Positions 41,962-49,800 of a stretch of 64,000 nt of DNA are shown in pieces (within the stretch, counting starts at the first letter, position 1; each line of letters opens with the position of its first letter). This DNA is from Aphrocallistes beatrix (taxonomy: Eukaryota > Porifera > Hexactinellida > Sceptrulophora > Aphrocallistidae). The stretch is taken from contig OY725490.1 in the NCBI GenBank assembly GCA_963281255.1, positions 3,534,001-3,598,000 of the forward strand, read 5' to 3'. Below the pieces are notes generated by a model. That model did no database searches. It had not been told where the DNA came from and saw only the letters and a list, made by a program, of their open reading frames with translations. The position numbers and the translations under genes are program-made.

Positions 41962-42531
41962 ATGCATTTGAATTCAAGTGATTCGATTGAGTTTCCATAT
42001 CTACCTGAAAACCGCAATGAACATTTGATAATGCCTTTATCTGATATCGAATATTCTAAGGTAAAGAAAAATGCTCTAATATCTAAAAGTAAGAAATTCA
42101 GTCCAAGCACTCGAATTACTCCCCCTTCAGGTGTAACCGAAAAGCTGAGGCCTAGCCCTGATGATTTCGTTTATCAACCTGTAAATAGTAAATGGCGAGC
42201 TATGAAATGTAAAGAAGTATTAGACAACCAAGTTAACTTTCCATTGCACATAGATATTAACGATATAGATTCACGTTTTGATTTGAGGAAATCCATTGTA
42301 AAATGCAAGATACCTATCATTCCGGATGGTAATTGCCTCTTCAGAGCACTGAGTTGGTGGTTATCAGGGAATGAAGACATACATCAATTAGTTAGACAGA
42401 AATTAATAAATTTTATGAGATCTCCATTGAGTGAAAGGTATATTGTGGTCAAAACCGATCAAAAGGTAGAAAAATATCCAACCCAAAAGAAAATGGAAAT
42501 GCCAACCATTTGGGGAGGTGATGTGGAATTA
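41962..42531 (+). pseudogene. OTU-type cysteine protease gene, 5' part
   Basis: The frame opens with about 100 residues without a recognised fold, then IPDGNCLFRALSWWLSG at about residues 118-134. DGNC-L-F-R is the OTU active-site loop with the catalytic Cys (and Asp), followed by the usual 'vR..v..fm' helix (HQLVRQKLINFMR) and later TIWGGDVELF, the 'WG...el.AlA' strand. The frame then runs into the triple-hairpin repeat at 42532. OTU enzymes remove ubiquitin chains; OTU domains are also carried by several animal transposon families. The catalytic Cys half is intact but the gene is interrupted. Confidence 0.82.
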
Positions 42532-42990
42532 TTTTGCGCTGCACGGCTGGCGGACACATTGTGTCCGCCGGAGGCTCCCTTCGGTAGCCTAGGGTCACAT
42601 TGGTTAATTATAAGGGAGATAACATCTCTAAATACGTTTGTCATACTGCTATAATCTATATCGCACGAAAAATCACCAAATTTGTCAATTTTTAAAATTT
42701 TGATGAGTAATGATGAGTCATCATTTTTGATAGTTGTATCATATGTGAGGTATGTTAGTATACAGATTCTATTAAAATTTCAGCCTTCTATCTCCTATAA
42801 TGGCTGAGTTATGCTCGAATAACTGTATTGCTTAACTTTTTAAAATGTGACAATGACGTCATAATTCCATGATGAGTCGACATTTTCGTCTGAGCTCAGA
42901 ACTTACTGGAGCCATAGCCAAAAGACTCCCACATGCCAAAAATCAGCTTTCTACGCCTGGCAGTTTCTTCAATCAATTCGTTACAGATAT
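42532..42990 (+). repeat. Triple-hairpin repeat, plus copy inside the OTU gene
   Basis: It begins within the core (TGCGCTGCACGGCTGG), with stem GGCGGACAC/GTGTCCGCC around ATT, and runs to TTCTTCAATCAATTCGTTAC then (TA)n. Together with the next copy it forms an inverted pair joined tail to tail by (TA)n. Confidence 0.82.
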
Positions 42991-43078
42991 ATATATATAT
43001 ACACACATATATATATCTATATATATCCTTACTATTAAAACTCGATTATTGTTTGTTTATATATACATACGTATATCT

Positions 43079-43569
43079 GTAACGAATTGATTGAAGAAAC
43101 TGCCAGGCACAGAAAGCTGATTTTTGGCATGTGGGAGTCTTTTGGCTATGGCTCCAGTAAGTTCTGAGCTCAGACGAAAATGTCAACTCATCATGGAATT
43201 ATGACGTCATTGTCACATTTTTAAAAGTTAAGCAACACAGTTATTCGGGCATAACTCAGCCATTATAGGAGATAGAAGGCTGAAATTTTAATAGAATCTG
43301 TATAATAACACGTCTCACATATGATGCAACTATCATCAAAAAATGATGACTCATCACTTTGCTATGACGTCATCATTACTCATCAAAATTTTAAAAATTG
43401 ACAAATTTGGTGTTTTTTCGAGTGATATCGATTTTAAAACTAAGATGGACATATTTAGAGATGATATATCCCGTTTAATTAACCAATGTCACCTCCAGGC
43501 GACCGAAGGGAGCCTCCGGCGGACACGAAGTGTCCGCCAACCGCGCAGCGCAAGCAAGCGAAGCGCGCT

Positions 43570-43575
<6 letters not shown>
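43079..43575 (-). repeat. Triple-hairpin repeat, minus copy inside the OTU gene
   Basis: It mirrors the previous copy, from GTAACGAATTGATTGAAGAA through CCATTATAGGAGATAGAAGG and ATGACGTCATCATT to the core stem GGCGGACAC/GTGTCCGCC around GAA, then GAAGCGCGCTTGT and (TA)n. It is longer at the core end than the plus copy. Confidence 0.82.
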
Positions 43576-43606
<31 letters not shown>

Positions 43607-43627
43607 TAATCGAGTTTTAATAGTAAG

Positions 43628-43746
43628 GATGAATGGCAAAAATTTTCACATAAAGGTTTTAATTCAAAAAGACGGAAGAACAATTCTAGTCCAATGAGCC
43701 TCTACTTAGAGAACTGTTGCACCAAAGACTGTCTATTAGTTGTCAT
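43628..43746 (+). pseudogene. OTU protease gene, 3' part after the insertion
   Basis: After the inverted repeat pair the plus strand reads EWQKFSHKGFNSKRRKN, then SPMSLYLENCCTKDC and soon stops. OTU domains end with 'w..f........iyLen....Hy.vv', so this matches the missing tail, although the final His motif is decayed (CCTKDC where a His-x-x region is expected). About 10-20 residues between the two parts are lost. This is an inference from a short match. Confidence 0.5.
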
Positions 43747-44220
43747 TTAATATTGAAGATAGGATTCAATTGATCATAGGTTAACTATTTAGAATGTGTA
43801 GAAGTACAGATTGGTTATTACTTGTCCTGAAATTAGGATACAATTATGGCATCTCTTATTTATCTATTAATTAATTAAAGCGCAAAAATAAAAATAATGT
43901 ATGAATCACAACTCAATAGATTTGTAACAACATTTTACTATCACTAAGATACTAATTCTTTTCAGTATAAAATCTCTTTTGATTTTGCGGCCTTAGTAAT
44001 TTTTTAGGAGGACCTCCCCAAATAAGGTAGTTTAAAAATGGGGAGGCCACTAACTTTTTGGAGCCCCATACAGATAATCATAGAAGAGGATTGGGAAGGG
44101 GGTCCCAAAAAAATAACAGGATTTTTGATTTGGGGAGGACCTCGCCAAATTTGGGGGCCCCCCCCAAATAACAGGATTTTTGATTTGGAGAGGACCTCCC
44201 TAAATTGGGGGGGCCCCTGG
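43747..44220. repeat. AT spacer, then GGGGAGGACCTC-type tandem words
   Basis: From 44000 to 44220 the phrase AAATAACAGGATTTTTGATT with TGG(G/A)GAGGACCTC occurs twice, along with GGGGCCCC runs. The block abuts the left TIR of the Ginger-like element. The style resembles 53905-54025 and 38620-38920. Confidence 0.55.
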
Positions 44221-44256
44221 CATATAATATTTTAGGTCCCATAATAGAATATCCCA

Positions 44257-45286
44257 TTTTGGAGTTTGCAATCACAAATTCTTTTTGCAAGAGTGATTGT
44301 AAACGCTGATCAATTTCTTCTTCTATTCCATATTCAGATTCGTGTGTATTATCCAGTGGATTTATATCATTTTCAATTGGTAAACGTATTTGCTTTCCAA
44401 ATAGAAGAAAAAATGGGGAATATTTTGTAGAGGCTTGCTTATTCGCTCGATACGACATGAGTGCCCACTTTATTAGTTTATCCCAATTATTTTTCTGAGA
44501 ATTGGCGTACTTCGTAAGTACATTTATCAGCGTTTGGTTGCATCGTTCTGTCAATCAATTTGTCTGAGGGTGATAAGGGCTACAAAGACGACGCTTAATA
44601 GAGAATTCTTTGCACATTATAAGATTCATTTCGTTTACAAACTCTGGACCTTGATCTGTTAATATGCTTTCAGGGCATCCACATCTTGTAATAATCAATT
44701 CAAATATTCCATTTGTAACAGTAGTAGCTGATTTTCCAGGAATCCCTTCAGCCTCTACCCATCTTGTTGTATATTCGGTGCATACTATCATATATTGGTT
44801 ACCATCTTCAGTGAGATGAAGTGGACCAACAAGGTATATTCCCCACATCCCAAATATACGGTCTGGTATCGGAATTGGATGCAGCTCTGAAGGACTCTTT
44901 TTGATTGGGTTTTGACTTTGGCATTCATCACAATTCTTGCAAAAATCTTTCACATCTAATGAAATCCTTGGCCACCAATATCTGTCAGCAATCTTGTTGA
45001 AAGTTGCAGTGATACCATAGTGTCCACCTCCTGCTTTATCTTCATGCAAAGATTTGAGAATTTTCAAAAAATCATTTCTCAGAGGAACAACCCGTAAAAT
45101 TTCATTAGATTTATCAAATTTGCAATGCATGAGTTTGCCGTCATGACAAATTCGAAATTTTTTACACATTTGCCTGAAAGATTTTTTCAAATTCTTTTCT
45201 CGAAGTTTGTTAACATCATGAACTCGGTTTGGATATTGATGAGTTGTTAGATAAATGAGATATTCTTGATATGTTGTCAAGTCCAT
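44257..45286 (-). pseudogene. Ginger-like integrase with two disabling changes
   Basis: From the ATG at 45286 the minus strand encodes about 340 residues. In order: an N-terminal segment (LTTHQYPNRVHDVNKLREKN), an HHCC zinc domain (HEDKAGGGHYGITATFNKIA, then CKNCDEC), and the DDE integrase core. The second Asp is in SILTDQGPEFVN and the Glu in TERCNQTL. The first Asp of the family's 'WG.DlvGPl' motif is Tyr here (WGIYLVGPL), and a TGA at 44555-44557 replaces the Gly codon of 'HPQTNGLTER'. Apart from those two point changes the frame is open, so inactivation is recent. The C-terminus runs into the left TIR. Confidence 0.85.
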
Positions 45287-45304
45287 TAAAATAAATGCAA
45301 ACAA

Positions 45305-45841
45305 TATTTATCGTTAACAATCAATATTAATATTATTGTGTGCACACAATCGAACTTTCTAATCTCCAAATTGTGGTTCTATATTATCTGGTTGGTTGAT
45401 GTATTCGGCTGGAAATAGGGAAAAAAGGGGAAAAAAGGTATTAAGTTGCTTAAAAAGGAAAGTCTGGAACATATGGACATTTTAGAAAGAGCAGAAACTG
45501 GTCAAAAGCATTTCGTATGCAATCAACTCAACGGTAACATTTTTTATAACTCTAATATTGAAATCTACACCTCAAATTCCCCTAGAAAAATTCTAAACAG
45601 AAAATGACCAAATTAAATTCAACTCCAGTTCCAGACTCTCGTAATAATGCATTGTAAGGTGCTAAAAAATCACATATTTTCAGTTTTCTCCAAGAGGTGT
45701 GAAAATTTCTCTTAGCTATTTAAACTTGTCCTAAGTTGAAACACTTTATACCTTCGTGCCAAATTTCAAGTTTCTAGCCCTTCCCAGTTCCTCAATCAAT
45801 TCGAACAAACAAACAAATCATTGAGTTTTAATATATAATAT
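45305..45841. other. Non-coding interior of the Ginger-like element
   Basis: The stretch right of the integrase start holds a retroelement-like tail near 45700-45840 (CAGTTCCTCAATCAATTCGA, then AACAAACAAACAAA and TTTTAATATATAATA), a probable later insertion. Nothing else recognised. Confidence 0.45.
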
Positions 45842-45985
45842 TATATCCGGGGGATTTTCTATTTCATAATAATATATCCGGGGGATATTCTATTTCATAA
45901 TAAAATAGCCGGGGGATATTCTATTTCAAAGTAAAATAGCCGGGGATATTTTATTTCATAATAATATATCCGGGGGATATTCTAT
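45842..45985 (+). repeat. Five-unit tandem repeat, about 33 bp
   Basis: The unit TATCCGGGGGATATTCTATT plus TCATAATAATA repeats five times with a few changes; the last unit merges into the right TIR, so the array was built from TIR sequence. Confidence 0.85.
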
Positions 45986-46356
45986 TATGGGACCTAAAAT
46001 ATTATATGACACCTCCCCAAATTAAACCCTACAATACCAACCCTTAGTACCTCACAAGACGTTATATAATAAGCCTTAGTTAATAGTATTATGTTACAGT
46101 CCAGTATATAATGTTAGTTAGGAGTCGTTCATGTATTTTCGCATACTGTTTGGTATTTCTCGTATAATATAATCTTTGTGTCGGCTTATTAGGCTGACAT
46201 AGTATATTAGATACTTAACAGATCCAAACAAATTCAATCATAACTTTCTCTTGTCAACGGAGTAGTATTGCAAAATTACAAAATACATCCTTTTGCAAAT
46301 AGTGTGGTATTTGTTCCAGTGAAAATGAAAAGAGAGTTTTTACAAGAGCACCCATG

Positions 46357-47382
46357 CAGGGCCGGATCACCCAATAGGCTAAGTAGGCTGCAGCCTAGGG
46401 GCCCCTGGGTTCTGGGGGCCCCGAAAAATATGATCATCGTAATTTTTTTATTGTAATTGATTCAATTTAGATCAATCAAAGTGATAATTATTCTTCCTTT
46501 CTTACAATTCCATTAGTTATTTCCTATTTCAATTATTCCAATTAGATATTTATTTCCTTTACGCAACGCAAACATGTCTACACCCTCTAGGCATAAATCT
46601 GGTGCAGAGAAGAGAAATAAACGTCAAGAAATCAATGATCGTGATGAAAAAATGTTGGCAAAGATTCCGAAACTGACAAACATATTTCCAACGGTGACTT
46701 TGTCCAAATCCAAACCAGATGAAGTGGAAATCAAACACGCTGGTCAGCCCGTGCAGATGCAGTAAAAGCATTGAAAGATGGCTACAGCAAGATCATACTT
46801 ACGCTAGAAACGATTGAAGAAGATACCAACTTGAAGGCAGAGACTCGAAGAGAATCGGAAGGACTTGTGAGAAAAATGAACCAGCTTGAGTATGGCATAC
46901 TCACTGAGTTGTGGTCAACCATCATGGAGCGTTTCAATCTCACCAGTAAGGCATTACAAAGTGCTACTTTGGATCTCAATAATGCGGTGAATATACTACA
47001 CTCGCTAAAGACATATGTTGAAGGATTTAGGGATCAATTTGAAAAATTTGAAGAAATGGGAAAAAACTGACTGCAAGAATGAAATCCGCACAACAATGAA
47101 AGATGAACGACTGAATCATCTATTATGTGCATTGAGAGTGCCATTCTTCGTGAATTAGACTTCAATGGTGTAATTTCAAAGTTCGCCAAAGTGAAAGCCA
47201 GGAAAGTTCATTTTCTGTAAACACAGTTTGGACCAACTATATAAATTTTGGCCAAAATATATAATAATTATAGAAGTAACATTACAATACACTTATTTTG
47301 TGATTCATATATTGATTGAAGGGAGAAGGGCCCCCTAATTTATACCCAGCCTATAGGTCCATAAACCCATGATCCGGCCCTG
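46357..47382. mobile_element. hAT deletion derivative with exact 8-bp TSD
   Basis: The ends CAGGGCCGGATCAC and GATCCGGCCCTG are inverted, and CACCCATG flanks them exactly at 46349-46356 and 47383-47390. The element is 1026 bp and retains pieces of its transposase, so it was made by an internal deletion. Its ends share CAGGGCCGG and GGGCCCC words with the MITE at 5073-5395. Confidence 0.93.
46574..47070 (+). pseudogene. Remnant hAT transposase
   Basis: The N-terminal piece starts at ATG 46574 with MSTPSRHKSGAEKRNKRQEI, and holds KIPKLTNIFP, the usual hAT lead before the zinc finger. It then jumps to ADAVKALKDGYSKIILTLET, LVRKMNQLEYGILTELW and LQSATLDLNNAVNILHSLKT, a segment normally found in the middle of the transposase ('trWs.radavkal..gy..i...L..i'). 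The BED/TTF finger and the catalytic core between them, and the C-terminal dimerisation domain, are missing. The two pieces are also in different frames. Confidence 0.85.
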
Positions 47383-47390
47383 CACCCATG

Positions 47391-47763
47391 TTAAATACTC
47401 CACTAGGGAAGATCCTTACATATGCTTCAGATTGATGTGCTAGAAGTTCTTCGCAGCACGAGTGTTATCTTAGCAGCCGATTCAGCGGGGGATTCGCATG
47501 TTACGTTTAAATAGGAAGGACTCAGCAAGTATATGTCGTAGATGAAATCTAATTACACCATTGTGTAGAGGAGCATTGGTGCATTCATATTTTATGTGAA
47601 ATTTTAATATCTCACATAATGAGTAAGCAGTGACACTTTTAGTCCATGTCACGTATCTGGTGGAATCTTTCAATCAAACAAGAAAACATGAAATGTGTTA
47701 AAAATGCAATCCATTGTAGTAGGCGTATTGGCACTAAACCACCGAAAACATATTTATCGTAGG
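47391..47763. other. Spacer before the Gypsy element
   Basis: A 63-residue minus-strand frame is present but shows no recognised domain. TAGG at 47760-47763 is the Gypsy target-site copy. Confidence 0.35.
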
Positions 47764-48328
47764 TGTAACGACTAGTTGTTATTAGTCAACCTTAACTTAT
47801 AGTCACAGCAGTAGTCCTTAGGTTAGCTGCATAGTTTATTTGGTTAGAGCCAAACTTACTTGTATTTCTAGTTATTAGCACTGTTGCATGAAAAAATGCC
47901 CCCACCATGGATATTCATGTAATATGGGGGGGGGCAAAATTTAATGGAGTTAGCGTGAAAAATTGCCCCCCCCGTGAAAAAATGCCCCCCACCATGGATA
48001 TTCTAAAGTATGCCAATGCTTATACAAAACATTTTGAATGCTATTTGGCTTCTATTCGTTTACTAAAGCATTGCAAATCAACAAACTAGTCGTGTGAAGT
48101 AATAACAATGACTTTCATAAATGTATCGTATATAAATAGTATCAGCAATATTTAGTGTTAAACTCAAGAATATCCATGGTGGGGGCATTTTTTCAAAATT
48201 TTTCACGCTAACTCCATTAAATTTTGCCCCCCCCCATATTACATGAATATCCATGGTGGGGGCATTTTTTCACGGGGGGGGGCATTTTTTCATGCAACAG
48301 CACGATATTATCCCTATCTCGCGTCACA
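47764..48328 (+). repeat. 5' LTR, split by a MITE
   Basis: The LTR sequence runs TGTAACGACTAGTTGTTATT to GTTATTAGCAC, is interrupted at 47882-48299, and resumes GATATTATCCCTATCTCGCG to TCACA. Without the insertion it is 143 bp, four bases shorter than the 3' LTR. Confidence 0.93.
47882..48299. mobile_element. 418-bp MITE with long TIRs, in the LTR
   Basis: The ends TGTTGCATGAAAAAATGCCC and GGGCATTTTTTCATGCAACA are perfect mirrors, and the mirrored region extends about 80-100 bases with runs of C or G (CCCCCACCATGG, TTAGCGTGAAAAATT). GCAC flanks both sides (47878-47881 and 48300-48303); the intact 3' LTR has GCAC once, which proves the insertion and the duplication. The superfamily is unclear; a 4-bp duplication is unusual for the TA-type families here. 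Confidence 0.92.
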
Positions 48329-48352
48329 TAAATACAAGTAGTGATACGCTTC

Positions 48353-49786
48353 ATGGCCGCGCCAATGAATATTTCAATCCCACCTCTGAAACCTGGTGAA
48401 CGGATCGACGAGTGGCAACCCCTGTTCGTAGCGGCTACGAGTTCGCTAGCAGCTCACGCAGGAGAAAGAGCGGTTATTCAGATATTACCCGCATACGTAT
48501 GCAGAGATGAGTTCGAGAGAGACACAACACTACTGGCTGTCAAAGAAGAAACATTAGAAGCCGCCTTCAAGGTGCTTCACAATGCACTAGACTCACCAAT
48601 CGACGAGTTTGAAGCCACCTCTAGATTCCGCAACATGGTATGGGCTCGAGGAGTACGAATCGAGGTTTTCTGTACGCAATTGTGGAAAGAAGCCAAACGA
48701 GCGGGATTCCTGAACCGACAAGTGTGTGTCACCGTCGTGACGCAGCTCCCAAACAAAGCCATGTCTCCCCTCAAAAGATGGATACAGGAACGAGAGGGGA
48801 ACGTAGTGACTGACGTGCAGATGAGGGAGTTCATAGGCCTCGTGCAACAAACTCTGCGGCAAACGGAGGTCCCGTTAGATTTTGGAGCCAGAGATGTCGA
48901 AATAAAGTCGGTAGGGCAGTGTAAAGCGGTCTTCAAGGAACCCAACGAAGACGTTAACTCTGAGGAACCTGACCTTGAGGGAACGCCGCCTGTGTGCAAG
49001 CTCAGGCAATTTTCATCAAATAGGAGATACGGGCGAGCGTATCGAGGCGGAGCAAGATGGGACGAGCTTATAAAATGCTTCACTTGCGGTAAACAGGGCC
49101 ATGGCTACCAAAGATGCCCTGATCGGATCTGTGAGGAATGTCATGGAAAGGGCCACGACGCGCAGAATTGTACAGCAGGATCGCGGGGCAACAGATGGCA
49201 AAGCCATGCAGGAAGGGGAATCCACACACGAAGAGATTACGTTAAGAACCTGTGGGCAAGCAATTCGGGAGACGAGAGAGCAGCATCTATTACAGTGGAC
49301 GTCGGAGATTGTTCCATACAAGCATTGTTGGATACAGGCGCCAAAGTCAACGTTATGGATGTAAGAACTCTGAGAGAATTGAAGCTTTCTGATGCCTTAA
49401 TACCCCACGCAGGCCGCGTTTATGGGGTATGTGGAACTCCCGTTGCAGTGGTCGGAAACGTTGAAATCCCGATCAAGATTCCAGGGATAGAGACTTGCTG
49501 GACTAAAGTACATGTCTTAGAGGGGGACGAACAGGCTTTACTCTTAGGGAGACAGTTTCTCAAATCCTTTGGTCGCGTGACATTCGATTGGGAAGAGGGA
49601 AGCATCACACTAGGTAACGCTAGGATTGAGATACAACAACAAGCGATGGGAGGAGACCCTCTGGCCAGAGCGCGCTCAGTCAAGCAGATCCAGGAGTGCA
49701 GCGACAAACAACCCTTAGACGAGATTAAAACTGATCTGAGCGACGACCAGCACAGTAAGCTAATGGAATTACTGAAAGAAATTTGA
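48353..49786 (+). CDS. gag: Gypsy Gag-protease
   Basis: This frame encodes the structural Gag protein with the aspartic protease at its C-terminal end. The start is the ATG at 48353, since the frame upstream of it lies in the leader. Two CCHC zinc knuckles follow one another: CFTCGKQGHGYQRC (about residues 242-255) and CEECHGKGHDAQNC (about 266-279). They bind the element RNA. The protease has LLDTGAKVNVMD (about 325-336), with the catalytic Asp-Thr-Gly, and a matching LLLGRQFLKSFG near 400. The frame stops at TGA 49784-49786, just before Pol. Gag and protease together in one frame, apart from RT, is an uncommon but known arrangement. Confidence 0.93.
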   Translation: MAAPMNISIPPLKPGERIDEWQPLFVAATSSLAAHAGERAVIQILPAYVCRDEFERDTTLLAVKEETLEAAFKVLHNALDSPIDEFEATSRFRNMVWARGVRIEVFCTQLWKEAKRAGFLNRQVCVTVVTQLPNKAMSPLKRWIQEREGNVVTDVQMREFIGLVQQTLRQTEVPLDFGARDVEIKSVGQCKAVFKEPNEDVNSEEPDLEGTPPVCKLRQFSSNRRYGRAYRGGARWDELIKCFTCGKQGHGYQRCPDRICEECHGKGHDAQNCTAGSRGNRWQSHAGRGIHTRRDYVKNLWASNSGDERAASITVDVGDCSIQALLDTGAKVNVMDVRTLRELKLSDALIPHAGRVYGVCGTPVAVVGNVEIPIKIPGIETCWTKVHVLEGDEQALLLGRQFLKSFGRVTFDWEEGSITLGNARIEIQQQAMGGDPLARARSVKQIQECSDKQPLDEIKTDLSDDQHSKLMELLKEI

Positions 49787-49800
49787 GAGTTTGTTCAACG
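49775..49800 (+). promoter_or_regulatory. Gag-Pol +1 frameshift region
   Basis: Gag ends ...AAA GAA ATT TGA. Skipping one base after ATT gives GAG AGT TTG TTC, the start of Pol. A slow stop codon next to a codon that can slip is the usual setting for +1 programmed shifts. A plain one-base deletion or insertion in this copy would look the same. Confidence 0.6.

Larger units (their letters stand above)
44221..46008. mobile_element. Ginger-like DNA transposon with 35-bp perfect TIRs
   Basis: Bases 44221-44255 (starting CATATAATATTTTAGGTCCC) are the exact reverse complement of 45974-46008. They enclose a Gypsy-type integrase gene on the minus strand and a tandem repeat near the right end. Integrase plus terminal inverted repeats, without reverse transcriptase or protease, defines the Ginger group; I infer the assignment from that layout. 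A 4-bp target duplication was not found, and the ends may extend a little further because TTGGGG-like words continue on both sides. Confidence 0.75.

Noticed and set aside
47482-47673. 63-residue minus-strand frame left of the Gypsy element as part of the FLYWCH-MULE
   Set aside because: No zinc-ligand pattern or transposase motif could be found in any frame.
48577-49321. Minus-strand frames of 90-170 residues across gag
   Set aside because: Shadows of the coherent Gag frame, which has zinc knuckles and a protease site.
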